Of a stretch of 64,000 nt of DNA, positions 25,543 to 34,633 are shown piece by piece; the stretch's first letter is position 1; the number at the start of each line of letters is the position of its first letter. The notes under the pieces were generated by a model that saw only the letters and a list, made by a program, of their open reading frames with translations, did not search any database and was not told the origin of the DNA. A program made the translations under genes and the position numbers. The DNA is from Winogradskyella litoriviva (lineage in GTDB: Bacteria; Bacteroidota; Bacteroidia; Flavobacteriales; Flavobacteriaceae): NCBI RefSeq assembly GCF_013249065.1, contig NZ_JABRWQ010000002.1:1-64000 (forward strand). Reading direction: 5' to 3'.

Positions 25543-26112
25543 TTACTCTGACAGCAAATTATTAAGTTGCTGCCGTACTTTGTCGCTATTCCAATTCACT
25601 GCACCAGATTCATCAACTACAATCTTACCTTTTTTATTAATTATAAATGTTCTTGGTATTGAACTTGTCTTAAGTTCTGCAGGTGTAGCTGTCGTAGAAT
25701 TAAAAACTTCAAAATTAAAACCTCTTTTCATTTTAAATTTTTCTACAATTTCAAAACTATCATTAGTCACAAAAAGAAATACAACTTTCTCATTATAATC
25801 ATTATATAGTGCTTGTAAACTTGGCATTTCTGCAATACAAGGCGGACACCAAGTTGCCCAGAAATTTATAAATATTACTTGCCCTTCTAAATCTTCAAAA
25901 TTTAAAGTTAGATTTTTATCAGATTTTAAATTCCATGTTGAATTATTTATAGTTAATCTATCTTCTTTATCAATAACCGATGATTGATTAATGTAACTAA
26001 GGCCTTTGTGTAACCAAATTTGAATAAACTGCCTAGATTGAGGTATAATCAATAAAACTATAGCTAATAGGAATATAAAATTTAATATTCTACTTTTTAA
26101 AGATTTTGACAT
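25543..26112 (-). CDS. TlpA-family membrane-anchored thiol-disulfide reductase
   Basis: A periplasmic thioredoxin-like protein with an N-terminal anchor (about residues 9-28). The active site WCPPC sits in FINFWATWCPPCIAEMPSL, and the cis-proline is in SSIPRTFII. Such proteins reduce apocytochromes or other exported thiols; the partner is unknown. The frame extends to a TTG at 26157, but ATG 26112 gives the better N-terminus (MSKSLKSRILN) and 189 residues. Convergent with crtZ with zero spacing. Confidence 0.88.
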   Translation of the reverse strand: MSKSLKSRILNFIFLLAIVLLIIPQSRQFIQIWLHKGLSYINQSSVIDKEDRLTINNSTWNLKSDKNLTLNFEDLEGQVIFINFWATWCPPCIAEMPSLQALYNDYNEKVVFLFVTNDSFEIVEKFKMKRGFNFEVFNSTTATPAELKTSSIPRTFIINKKGKIVVDESGAVNWNSDKVRQQLNNLLSE

Positions 26113-26190
26113 TTCTAAATATTTTAAAACAAAGAAGCGTAATGCAAATAAATGCAATTACGCTTCAAATCTAACAAATTAAAACTTAAT

Positions 26191-27069
26191 TTAATTTCTC
26201 GTAACAAAACCTGATATGGCTGAAACTGGTCCAGTTCCCATAGAAATGGCTGTATGCACTAATGCATCAGTTGGTACCATATGTGCCAAAGGTTTTAATG
26301 TAAATGGTAAAGTACTATTATCTGGACTTGGTTCTACCGAAATTACAATAGTTGCGCCTCTTAAATCTGTAGGAAATGTAAATCCTGTAGGTGCATTTTG
26401 TAAATAATCTTCGCCAGGATAAGCAGGTCCATTACCTGTATCTCCTTTATAAATTGAAGACGCGGCATTATCATCTGCTGCTGCAGGATCTGTAAATGTA
26501 CCTGTACTTATTGGTGTACCATCTATTACTGCCCAGCCTTCGTATTGCCAACCATCAGTTAAAGTTGGTAAATTTAAACCTGTAACTGCTGTTCCACTAG
26601 AATTATCCAAAAACCAAACACCACTTTCTTCATTTGAATCATCTGCATCTGTTGGTGTTGCTAAAATATAAGTTCCTGTAGAGGTGCTAAAATCTCCTAC
26701 TATTCCATTTGAATCCACGTTGGCAACAGTACCAGAAAAATCACCTGCCAAAATCTTTGTATCTGCTGGTGCTGGATTGGTATCAATTGCTGGTTCAATA
26801 GAAAGTACAAATGTAGATGCACTATCTAATTGATCTGTGTCTACTGAAAATGTTTGTGGAAAATCTACACTACTAAACGTACCTGTTGATACAGGTGAAC
26901 CATCTACAATAATCCAACCTTCATAAACAAAATCATCACCTAATGCCTCTAAACCATCAAGACTAAGGGTTAAATCTGAATTTGAAGTACTTACGTTGTC
27001 ATCGTCGTCACTACATGAGCTGGCAAAAAACCCTAATGCCAAAGCTGCTAAAATCATTTTTTTCTTCAT
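26191..27069 (-). CDS. Lipoprotein with two RskA-type (anti-sigma-K C-terminal-like) repeats
   Basis: A 292-residue lipoprotein; the signal ends A-S-S-C19 and is followed by SDDDD. Two related units are seen: about 33-95 (LSLDGLEALGDDFVYEGWII, VDGSPVSTGTF, then VLSIEP) and about 165-255 (NLPTLTDGWQYEGWAV, IDGTPISTGTF, then VISVEPSPDN). The YEGW and dG.p.STGTF patterns recall the periplasmic domain of RskA anti-sigma factors. There is no sigma-binding domain and no membrane helix, so a classical anti-sigma role is unlikely. Function unknown; a surface or periplasmic binding role is plausible. A TATTTTTG -7 element (minus, 27095-27102) lies upstream. Confidence 0.78.
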   Translation of the reverse strand: MKKKMILAALALGFFASSCSDDDDNVSTSNSDLTLSLDGLEALGDDFVYEGWIIVDGSPVSTGTFSSVDFPQTFSVDTDQLDSASTFVLSIEPAIDTNPAPADTKILAGDFSGTVANVDSNGIVGDFSTSTGTYILATPTDADDSNEESGVWFLDNSSGTAVTGLNLPTLTDGWQYEGWAVIDGTPISTGTFTDPAAADDNAASSIYKGDTGNGPAYPGEDYLQNAPTGFTFPTDLRGATIVISVEPSPDNSTLPFTLKPLAHMVPTDALVHTAISMGTGPVSAISGFVTRN

Positions 27070-27139
27070 TGCTTTTTATTTTTAAATTATAATTCAAAAA
27101 TAAATCTTCAATTTCCAATAAAATGTTAGTCAGCTAACA

Positions 27140-27811
27140 CTAAGCCGTTTTTTTTAAGATTCTGATTTCATTTCTGTTAAAATCTAAGTAATTCTCTTCT
27201 TTAAGTTCATTTAGAAGAATATTTATTGTTGGTCTAGAAGTACCAATTAATGAAGCAATATCTTTTTGAGTATAAGGATGTTTAATAATATGATCACCTG
27301 TTTTATCACAGTTGTAGCCAAAATCTAAACATAGTTCATCTAAAAACTCAACTAATCTTGTTTTTGTATCCTTAAATAATAACAATTGCAATCTGCGCTC
27401 AAGCTTTTTAAATTTAAACCCAATAAACTTATAGACTTTAAAACTAAATGTTTGGTTATTACGCATCATATCTTGCATAGTATCTACACCTATAGAACAA
27501 ACTGAAGTGTTATTGTCAATAGATTGTGCAAATTCATCCCTTGTGTCCTCACCTAATATGGCTTTTTCCCCAAACAATTCTCCTTTAGTAAGAATTGCCT
27601 TTACTATTTCATTACCATCTTCTGTATAATACCCAATTTTTACTTTTCCGTTTTCTATTAAGTATAATTTATTGGCTGAATCGGATTCAAAATAGATATA
27701 TTCTTTCTTGTTATAAGCACAAAAACTATGCTCATTTTTATATTCGCTAAATTTATGAGGACAGAGTACCTTAAATAGGTTAACATCGTCAAAGAACCAC
27801 AGTGACTGCAT
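27140..27811 (-). CDS. Crp/Fnr-family transcriptional regulator
   Basis: A 223-residue regulator with an N-terminal cyclic-nucleotide-binding fold (LYLIENGKVKIGYYTEDGNEI, ILTKGELFGEKAILGED) and a C-terminal winged helix whose recognition part is YTQKDIASLIGTSRPTINILL. No Fnr-type cysteine cluster is present near the N-terminus. The frame reaches 27898, but the extra part covers the aconitase terminator at 27877-27906. ATG 27811 gives a normal MQSLWFFDDVNLF start. Targets unknown; it sits between the duplicated-domain lipoprotein and the aconitase genes, all on the same strand. Confidence 0.87.
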   Translation of the reverse strand: MQSLWFFDDVNLFKVLCPHKFSEYKNEHSFCAYNKKEYIYFESDSANKLYLIENGKVKIGYYTEDGNEIVKAILTKGELFGEKAILGEDTRDEFAQSIDNNTSVCSIGVDTMQDMMRNNQTFSFKVYKFIGFKFKKLERRLQLLLFKDTKTRLVEFLDELCLDFGYNCDKTGDHIIKHPYTQKDIASLIGTSRPTINILLNELKEENYLDFNRNEIRILKKTA

Positions 27812-27876
27812 TATTATAAGAGAATTTGTTAGATTTTGTTTAGGTCGTAAAAAATATGCAGAACTTACATAAATAT

Positions 27877-27906
27877 AAAAAAGCCCAAGAATTCTCAAGG
27901 GCTTTT
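27877..27906 (-). terminator. Intrinsic terminator of the aconitase gene
   Basis: AAGCCC (27881-27886) pairs with GGGCTT (27899-27904), extended by A-T pairs, around a 12-nt loop; the minus strand continues with Ts (27877-27882). It lies 20 bp after the aconitase stop. Confidence 0.78.
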
Positions 27907-27925
27907 CTTTACAATCTATTTATTT

Positions 27926-30193
27926 TTATGCGTTCTCCTTTTTAATTAAGTTAAGAGCAGAACCCTCATTATACCATTCAATTTGTGCTTGATTATATGT
28001 GTGGTTTAATGCAATAACATCTTTGCTTCCGTCTGCATGTACTACTTCTACATTTAATTGTTTGTCTGGTGCAAACTCATTTAAATCTAAAAAATTAAAG
28101 GTATCATCTTCTTGTATTAAATCATAATCGGACTCATTTACAAATGTTAAACCGAGCATTCCTTGCTTTTTAAGGTTAGTCTCATGTATACGAGCAAAAG
28201 ACTTTACAATTACCGCTACTACACCAAGATGTCTTGGTTCCATTGCAGCATGTTCTCTAGAAGATCCTTCTCCATAATTATGATCACCTACTACGATAGA
28301 TTTTACACCAGCAGCTTTATAAGCCCTTGCAGTATCTGGCACACCTCCAAAATCACCAGTTAATTGATTTTTAACAAAGTTAGTTTTCTTACCAAAAGCA
28401 TTTACAGCTCCTATTAGACAGTTATTAGAAATATTATCTAAATGCCCTCTAAAACGTAACCAAGGTCCTGCCATTGAGATATGATCAGTGGTACACTTTC
28501 CATATGCTTTAATTAGTAATTTGGCTCCTTTAATCTCATTACCAATAGGCTCAAAAGGTGTTAATAGTTGTAATCGTTCTGATGTTGGACTCACTGTAAC
28601 TACTACATTGCTACCATCCGCAACTGGAGCTAAATAACCGTTTTCTTTTACCTCAAAACCTTTTGGTGGTAATTCCCAACCTGTTGGCTCATCAAACATT
28701 ACTTCTTCTCCGTTTTCGTTGATTAACTTGTCCTTTATTGGGTTAAAATCTAATCGGCCAGCAATAGCAATAGCTGCTGTTAATTCTGGAGAAGCCACAA
28801 ATGCATGTGTATTAGGATTTCCATCTGCACGTTTAGCAAAGTTTCTATTAAATGAATGTACAATACTATTTTTAGGTGCATTTTTTGGATCACTATATCT
28901 AGCCCATTGACCTATACATGGACCACAAGCATTTGTAAAAATCTTAGCATCTAATTTCTCAAATATTCCTATAATACCATCTCTATCTGCCGTGTATCGT
29001 ACTTGCTCAGAACCAGGATTTATACCAAGTTCAGCCTTCATCTTTAACCCTTTATCTAATGCTTGCTGTGCAATTGAAGATGCTCTAGATAAATCTTCGT
29101 ATGATGAATTGGTACAAGAACCTATTAAACCCCATTCTACTTGAATTGGCCAATTATTTGCTTTCGCTTTTTCTGTCATTGCGCTACCTACTTCTGTAGA
29201 TAAATCTGGTGTAAAAGGGCCATTTAATAATGGTCCTAATTTTGATAAATCAATATCAATTACTTGATCAAAATATTGCTCTGGATTTGCATATACTTCA
29301 TCATCGCCAGTTAAATATTCCCTAATTTCATTTGCTTCATCTGCAATATCTGCTCTATCAGTTGAACGTAAGTAACGCTCCATAGAATCATCATAACCAA
29401 AAGTAGAAGTGGTTGCTCCTATTTCGGCTCCCATATTACAAATAGTTCCTTTTCCTGTACAAGACATAGATGTAGCTCCAGGACCAAAATATTCTACAAT
29501 AGCACCTGTTCCTCCTTTTACAGTAAGAATTTCTGCTACTTTTAATATCACATCTTTTGGTGCTGTCCAACCCGAAAGTTTCCCTGTTAACCTTACTCCT
29601 ATTAATTTTGGGAATTTAAGTTCCCAAGCCATACCTGCCATGACATCAACAGCATCTGCACCACCAACTCCAATAGCTACCATCCCTAATCCACCAGCAT
29701 TTACAGTATGCGAATCCGTACCAATCATCATTCCTCCAGGAAATGCATAATTTTCTAAAACAACCTGATGTATTATACCTGCTCCTGGTTTCCAGAAACC
29801 AATACCGTATTTGTTTGATACAGACTCTAAGAAATTAAATACTTCGCTACTTGTATTATTGGCATGTTTTAAATCTGCTGCTGCACCATCTTTTGCCTGT
29901 ATGAGGTGATCACAATGTACTGTAGTTGGTACTGCTACCTTTGATTTACCAGCTTGCATAAATTGCAATAATGCCATTTGCGCTGTTGCATCTTGACAAG
30001 CTACTCGGTCTGGAGCAAAATCTACATAATCTTTACCTCTAATAAAAGCTTTACTTGGTTTTCCATCCCATAAATGCGAGTATAATATCTTTTCTGAAAG
30101 TGTTAATGGTTTACCAACAATTTTTCTGGCAGCATCTACTCGCTCTGTCATGTTAGTATAAACCTTTTTAATCATATCAATATCAAAAGCCAT
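27926..30193 (-). CDS. Aconitate hydratase, mitochondrial-type
   Basis: A [4Fe-4S] enzyme isomerising citrate to isocitrate in the TCA cycle. The 755 residues and motifs match the mitochondrial ACO2-like group rather than Acn[48 protein letters not shown], the cluster cysteines in [11 protein letters not shown] and ACGPCIGQW, and the swivel-domain [19 protein letters not shown]. It lies 208 bp downstream of acnB on the same strand with a terminator between. Two aconitases side by side suggest different conditions of use, for example oxidative stress or iron limitation. Confidence 0.96.
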   Translation of the reverse strand: MAFDIDMIKKVYTNMTERVDAARKIVGKPLTLSEKILYSHLWDGKPSKAFIRGKDYVDFAPDRVACQDATAQMALLQFMQAGKSKVAVPTTVHCDHLIQAKDGAAADLKHANNTSSEVFNFLESVSNKYGIGFWKPGAGIIHQVVLENYAFPGGMMIGTDSHTVNAGGLGMVAIGVGGADAVDVMAGMAWELKFPKLIGVRLTGKLSGWTAPKDVILKVAEILTVKGGTGAIVEYFGPGATSMSCTGKGTICNMGAEIGATTSTFGYDDSMERYLRSTDRADIADEANEIREYLTGDDEVYANPEQYFDQVIDIDLSKLGPLLNGPFTPDLSTEVGSAMTEKAKANNWPIQVEWGLIGSCTNSSYEDLSRASSIAQQALDKGLKMKAELGINPGSEQVRYTADRDGIIGIFEKLDAKIFTNACGPCIGQWARYSDPKNAPKNSIVHSFNRNFAKRADGNPNTHAFVASPELTAAIAIAGRLDFNPIKDKLINENGEEVMFDEPTGWELPPKGFEVKENGYLAPVADGSNVVVTVSPTSERLQLLTPFEPIGNEIKGAKLLIKAYGKCTTDHISMAGPWLRFRGHLDNISNNCLIGAVNAFGKKTNFVKNQLTGDFGGVPDTARAYKAAGVKSIVVGDHNYGEGSSREHAAMEPRHLGVVAVIVKSFARIHETNLKKQGMLGLTFVNESDYDLIQEDDTFNFLDLNEFAPDKQLNVEVVHADGSKDVIALNHTYNQAQIEWYNEGSALNLIKKENA

Positions 30194-30344
30194 AGTATTT
30201 TTATTTTGTTTTTAATTTTACTAATATACAAAATGCTATATGACTTTAAAAGAGTATCTACCTTATATATAATGATAGCGGAATAACTTTTTTCTATTAT
30301 AAACAAAAAAAAGTGGTTATCAATATTAAAAATTTAACTTTATT

Positions 30345-30385
30345 ATACAAAAAAGCCTGAATCTAAGATTCAGGCTTTTTTGTAT
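30345..30385. terminator. 19-bp perfect terminator hairpin after acnB
   Basis: ATACAAAAAAGCCTGAATC pairs without mismatch with GATTCAGGCTTTTTTGTAT around TAA. T-runs occur on both strands. It lies 16 bp beyond the acnB stop codon and separates it from the second aconitase gene. Confidence 0.92.
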
Positions 30386-30401
30386 ATAATTGAATTTCTA
30401 A

Positions 30402-33176
30402 TTATCTAACTAATTGTTTTTGAGACGGTTTAAATTTAGTTAAAACAATACCATCAACGGCAGCTTCATATTCTGCTAATGTTGGCGTTCTTCCTAAAAT
30501 TGTAGACAAAACAACTACTGGTGTTGAAGACAATAATGATTCTCCTTTTTTCTCTCCAGAATCTTTAACCACTCTTCCTTGGAATAATCGTGTTGATGTT
30601 GCCATTACTGTATCTCCTGGTTCTGCTTTTTCTTGATTACCCATACATAGATTACAACCTGGACGCTCTAAGTATAGCATGTTTTCGTATTTTGTACGTG
30701 CTAAACCTTTTGGTGCGTTATCATCAAACTCAAATCCTGAATATTTTTGTAACACTTCCCAATCACCTTCATCTTTAAGTTCGTCAACAATATTATATGT
30801 TGGTGGTGCCACTACTAAAGGTGCTTTAAATTCTACTTTACCTTCTTGAGCTTCTATGTTTTTTAACATCTGTGCTAAGATTTTCATATCACCTTTATGA
30901 ACCATACAAGAACCCACAAAACCTAAATCTACTTTTTTAGTTCCTCCATAGAAAGATAATGGTCTAATATTATCATGCGTATATCGTTTTGAAACGTCTT
31001 CATTATTTACATCTGGATCTGCAATCATTGGTTCAGCAATTTCATCTAAATCAATAATAACTTCTGCATGATATTTAGCATTGGCATCTGGTCTTAAAGA
31101 TGGCTTGATACCTGTTTTAAGTTCTGTTATTCTTGTTTCTGCTTTTTCAACAAGACCCTTAAGTACTTGTTTTGCGTTATCCATTCCTTTTTCAATCATG
31201 ATTTGGATACGACCTTTTGCAATTTCTAAAGATTCTATTAAAGTTTCATCTTCAGAAATACAGATTGATGCTTTCGCTTTCATCTCTGCAGTCCAATCTG
31301 TAAATGTAAAGGCTTCATCAGCGGTTAATGTACCAATATGTACTTCGATTACACGACCTTGAAATACATTTTCTCCTCCAAATTGCTTTAACATTTGTTG
31401 CTGCGTTGCATGCACTACATCACGGAAATCCATGTAAGATTTCATTTGGCCTTTAAAGGTTACTTTCACCGATTCTGGAATTGGCATACTGGCTTCTCCT
31501 GTTGCTAAAGCTAAAGCTACTGTACCAGAATCTGCTCCAAACGCCACACCTTTAGACATACGTGTATGTGAGTCTCCACCAATAATGATATCCCAATCTC
31601 CTACTGTAATGTCGTTAAGTACTTTATGTATAACGTCTGTCATTGGAAAATACTTCCCTTTTGGATCACGACCAGTAATTAGACCAAAGTCGTTCATAAA
31701 GCTCATTAATCTTGGGATATTGGCTTTAGATTTGTCATCCCAAACTGATGCTGTATGACAACCAGATTGGTATGCTCCATCTACAATTGGAGAAATAACT
31801 GTGGCAGCCATCATCTCTAATTCTTGAGAGGTCATTAATCCTGTTGTATCTTGAGAACCTACAATATTAACTTCTGCACGTACATATGAACCTGCATGAA
31901 GTGTTGCTCCTGAAGTTCCTACTGCATTTTTATTAAATATTTTCTCAACTGCGGTTAGACCTTGTCCTTCTATTGAAACTTCTTTTGAAGGCGCATATAC
32001 TTGAGGTACATTAATACCTAATACTTTACATGCAAAAGTTTGCAATTTTTTTCCAAAAACAACAGCGTAAGACCCTCCAGCTTTCATAAACTCCATTTTT
32101 TGAGGAGTAAATGCAGCAGATACATCTTTTAATTCAACATCACCGTGATATAATTTTTTCTCTTTTGTATTTATAGTTAAAACTGTACCTGTTGCTACAG
32201 AATACATTTGTTTTAAAATTGGCTCGCCATCCTCATCTACAATTGTATTTCCATCGGCATCCTTTTGTTGCACCCAGTTTTTAAGGTCTAGACCTATACC
32301 TCCTGTTACACCAACTGTTGTTAAAAATATTGGTGCAATACCATTTGTACCAGCAATTACTGGAGCAATATTAATAAATGGTACGTATGGACTTGATGGA
32401 ATACCAGTCCATAAGGCTACGTTATTTACACCAGACATTCTTGAAGATCCAACTCCCATGGTCCCTTTTTCTGCAATTAGCATGACACGTTTGTCTGGAT
32501 GTGCTTCTTTTAAAGCTAATAATTCGTTTTGCATGTCTTTGTTATGCTCAAACATACATTGACCGTGTAACTCTCGGTCTGATCTTGAGTGCGCATCACC
32601 ACCTGGAGATAATAAGTCCGTTGAAATATCACCAACACCTGCAATGTAAGTTACGACATCTATTTTTTCTTCAACATCTGGAAGTTTTGTAAAAAATTCT
32701 GCTTGCGCATAACTTTCAATAATGTCTTTTGCAATTTTACTTCCATTGTTTAATGCATCCTCTAAACGATCTGTATCTGCTTCGTATAAAAATACTTGAG
32801 TTTTTAAAACTTTAGCAGCTTGATTAGCAATGGCTTCATCGTTACCTAAAGCTAAGTCTAATAATACTTTAACTGAAGGTCCTCCCTTCATATGCGATAA
32901 TTGCTCAAAAGCAAATTCGGTTGAAATTTCTGGTACATCCGACTCTCCTAAAATAATTTCTTTTAGAAACTTCGCTTTTACAGAAGCAGCGCTTGTTGTT
33001 CCTGGTAAAACATTATATATAAAGAACTTTAGAGACTGCTCTCTGTATTCGTTGTTGGTGTCTTTAATTTGCTCAATAATTGCGCTTAATAAATCTGCAC
33101 CATCTATTGGCTTTGGATGTAGACCTAAGACTTTTCTGTCTTCAATCTCTGTAAGGTAATCTTTATAAATGTTCAT
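30402..33176 (-). CDS. acnB: Bifunctional aconitate hydratase 2 / 2-methylisocitrate dehydratase AcnB
   Basis: The long bacterial aconitase, 924 residues, with the HEAT-like domain first (about 1-160), then the swivel domain, then the iron-sulfur core. Typical segments are MNIYKDYLTEIEDRKVLGLHPKPIDG, GVGSSRMSGVNNVALWTG, IGGDSHTRMSKGVAFGADSGTV, the cluster-binding GFVGSCMVHKGD and ERPGCNLCMGNQ, and GRTPTLAEY near the end. AcnB can also dehydrate 2-methylisocitrate and, without its cluster, bind mRNA. A TAGATTTG -7 element (minus, 33208-33215) lies 32 bp upstream. Confidence 0.96.
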   Translation of the reverse strand: MNIYKDYLTEIEDRKVLGLHPKPIDGADLLSAIIEQIKDTNNEYREQSLKFFIYNVLPGTTSAASVKAKFLKEIILGESDVPEISTEFAFEQLSHMKGGPSVKVLLDLALGNDEAIANQAAKVLKTQVFLYEADTDRLEDALNNGSKIAKDIIESYAQAEFFTKLPDVEEKIDVVTYIAGVGDISTDLLSPGGDAHSRSDRELHGQCMFEHNKDMQNELLALKEAHPDKRVMLIAEKGTMGVGSSRMSGVNNVALWTGIPSSPYVPFINIAPVIAGTNGIAPIFLTTVGVTGGIGLDLKNWVQQKDADGNTIVDEDGEPILKQMYSVATGTVLTINTKEKKLYHGDVELKDVSAAFTPQKMEFMKAGGSYAVVFGKKLQTFACKVLGINVPQVYAPSKEVSIEGQGLTAVEKIFNKNAVGTSGATLHAGSYVRAEVNIVGSQDTTGLMTSQELEMMAATVISPIVDGAYQSGCHTASVWDDKSKANIPRLMSFMNDFGLITGRDPKGKYFPMTDVIHKVLNDITVGDWDIIIGGDSHTRMSKGVAFGADSGTVALALATGEASMPIPESVKVTFKGQMKSYMDFRDVVHATQQQMLKQFGGENVFQGRVIEVHIGTLTADEAFTFTDWTAEMKAKASICISEDETLIESLEIAKGRIQIMIEKGMDNAKQVLKGLVEKAETRITELKTGIKPSLRPDANAKYHAEVIIDLDEIAEPMIADPDVNNEDVSKRYTHDNIRPLSFYGGTKKVDLGFVGSCMVHKGDMKILAQMLKNIEAQEGKVEFKAPLVVAPPTYNIVDELKDEGDWEVLQKYSGFEFDDNAPKGLARTKYENMLYLERPGCNLCMGNQEKAEPGDTVMATSTRLFQGRVVKDSGEKKGESLLSSTPVVVLSTILGRTPTLAEYEAAVDGIVLTKFKPSQKQLVR

Positions 33177-33530
33177 ATAGTAGAGTTATTTATTTTTAAA
33201 AAGGACACAAATCTACAAATTTTAAAGAGTATTTGAAAAATATGCAATAAAATAGGATAACCTATAAAAACAATACATAATTATATAATTTTTACTATCA
33301 TTAATTAAGTATTTAACAAAAAACTTCGTCAATAATTAATAATTTAACAATTATACATTATTAGAGTCATTATGAGTTTTGATTATTGTAGTATTTCTAT
33401 TGCTAATAGAAGAGAAATCAATCTAAAATTGAGATTTAAAAATATCAACTTACAACAATATTTATGCTGCACTTATCGAAATAAACAACCGAGTTAGTGT
33501 TTTCTATAATAATAAACCTTAAAAACAGCA
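33177..33530. other. AT-rich intergenic region upstream of acnB
   Basis: Contains the acnB -7 element at 33208-33215. Otherwise it is low-complexity, with a small hairpin TTCTATT-GCT-AATAGAA near 33396-33414. No gene-like frame is seen until the short one at 33531. Confidence 0.45.
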
Positions 33531-33623
33531 ATGACAGCTACGAATGTTTCAATAGAGCTTCCCTCAATTAAAAAAATTGCTCCAACTCTTGTACGTTCTG
33601 AGTCTGCTGACGAAGCGATTTAA
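33531..33623 (+). CDS. Possible 30-codon small ORF or gene remnant
   Basis: ATG to TAA, reading MTATNVSIELPSIKKIAPTL and ten more residues (VRSESADEAI). It is notably less AT-rich than its surroundings and has an A-rich leader (TTAAAAACAGCA). The composition looks like real coding sequence, but the product is too short to recognise and no longer frame follows. It could be a leader peptide, a micro-protein or the surviving 5' end of a lost gene. No clear promoter or terminator. Confidence 0.35.
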   Translation: MTATNVSIELPSIKKIAPTLVRSESADEAI

Positions 33624-33673
33624 AGTTTAGAAAAAAGAATTATAATAATATCTGTAAAGTTCCTTTATATCAT

Positions 33674-34627
33674 TTAAAACAAACTCTGAATAATCTTTTC
33701 GTCAGTAACACCTTCTGCTTCTGCTTTATAATTTTTAATGATTCGGTGTCTTAGTATACCGATTGCTACGGCTTGAACATCTTCTATATCTGGAGAAAAT
33801 TTTCCGATTGTTGCTGCATGAGTTTTTGCTGCTAAAATAAGATTTTGAGAGGCTCTTGGTCCTGCTCCCCAATCTACAAATTCAGTTACGATAGCTGCAG
33901 CAGTATCTTCTTTTGGTCTTGTTTTACCTACTAAAGAAACAGCATATTCTATAACATTGTCTGCAACAGGAATACGACGAATTACATTTTGAAAATCAAT
34001 AATTTCTTGAGCTGTAAATAAGGAGTTAACCGTTAATTTAACTTCTGTTGTGGTTGCTTTTACAACATCTACCTCTTCTTGAAATGAAGGGTATTCTAAA
34101 TTTATAGCAAACATAAAACGGTCTAATTGCGCCTCTGGCAAAGGATAAGTACCTTCTTGCTCAATTGGGTTTTGTGTAGCCAAAACAAAGTAAGGCAAAC
34201 TTAATTTATATTGGTGTCCTGCTACAGTTACTGAACGCTCTTGCATAGCTTCTAATAACGCAGCTTGCGTTTTTGGAGGAGTTCTATTTATTTCATCTGC
34301 CAAAATAATATTAGCAAAAATGGGTCCTTTAATAAATTTGAAATGCCTGTTTTCATCTAAAATCTCACTTCCTAAAATATCACTTGGCATTAAATCTGGC
34401 GTAAACTGAATACGTTTAAAGTCTAAACCTAAAGCCTGCGCAATAGTATTAACCATCAACGTTTTTGCTAAACCAGGAACACCAATTAAAAGTGAATGAC
34501 CACCAGAAAATATTGAAATCAAAATTTGATTAACAACTTCGTCTTGACCGATAATAACCTTTGCCACTTCCTCTTTAAGTGCTGCAAATTTCTTTACAAA
34601 ATTTTCGATTTTAGCTACATCAGACAT
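33674..34627 (-). CDS. MoxR-family AAA+ ATPase
   Basis: A 317-residue MoxR/RavA-type AAA+ ATPase, thought to act as a chaperone in maturation of envelope or metal-dependent complexes. Walker A is GVPGLAKTLM near residue 42, Walker B is ILADEINRTPPKTQ, sensor 1 is LATQNPIEQEGTYPLPEAQLDRF, and the lid carries ASQNLILAAK. MoxR genes are usually followed by DUF58 and von Willebrand (Bat) genes; here nothing of the kind follows. Instead it is the last gene of an operon of peptidyl-prolyl isomerases, 6 bp after the SurA-like gene. Confidence 0.92.
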   Translation of the reverse strand: MSDVAKIENFVKKFAALKEEVAKVIIGQDEVVNQILISIFSGGHSLLIGVPGLAKTLMVNTIAQALGLDFKRIQFTPDLMPSDILGSEILDENRHFKFIKGPIFANIILADEINRTPPKTQAALLEAMQERSVTVAGHQYKLSLPYFVLATQNPIEQEGTYPLPEAQLDRFMFAINLEYPSFQEEVDVVKATTTEVKLTVNSLFTAQEIIDFQNVIRRIPVADNVIEYAVSLVGKTRPKEDTAAAIVTEFVDWGAGPRASQNLILAAKTHAATIGKFSPDIEDVQAVAIGILRHRIIKNYKAEAEGVTDEKIIQSLF

Positions 34628-34633
34628 AAACGC

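Noticed and set aside
26191..27069. Calling the duplicated-domain lipoprotein an anti-sigma factor
   Set aside because: It has no cytoplasmic sigma-binding domain, no membrane helix and no sigma-factor gene beside it.
27812..27898. Longer N-terminus for the Crp/Fnr regulator
   Set aside because: The extension overlaps the aconitase terminator and adds residues that do not fit the family; ATG 27811 is normal.
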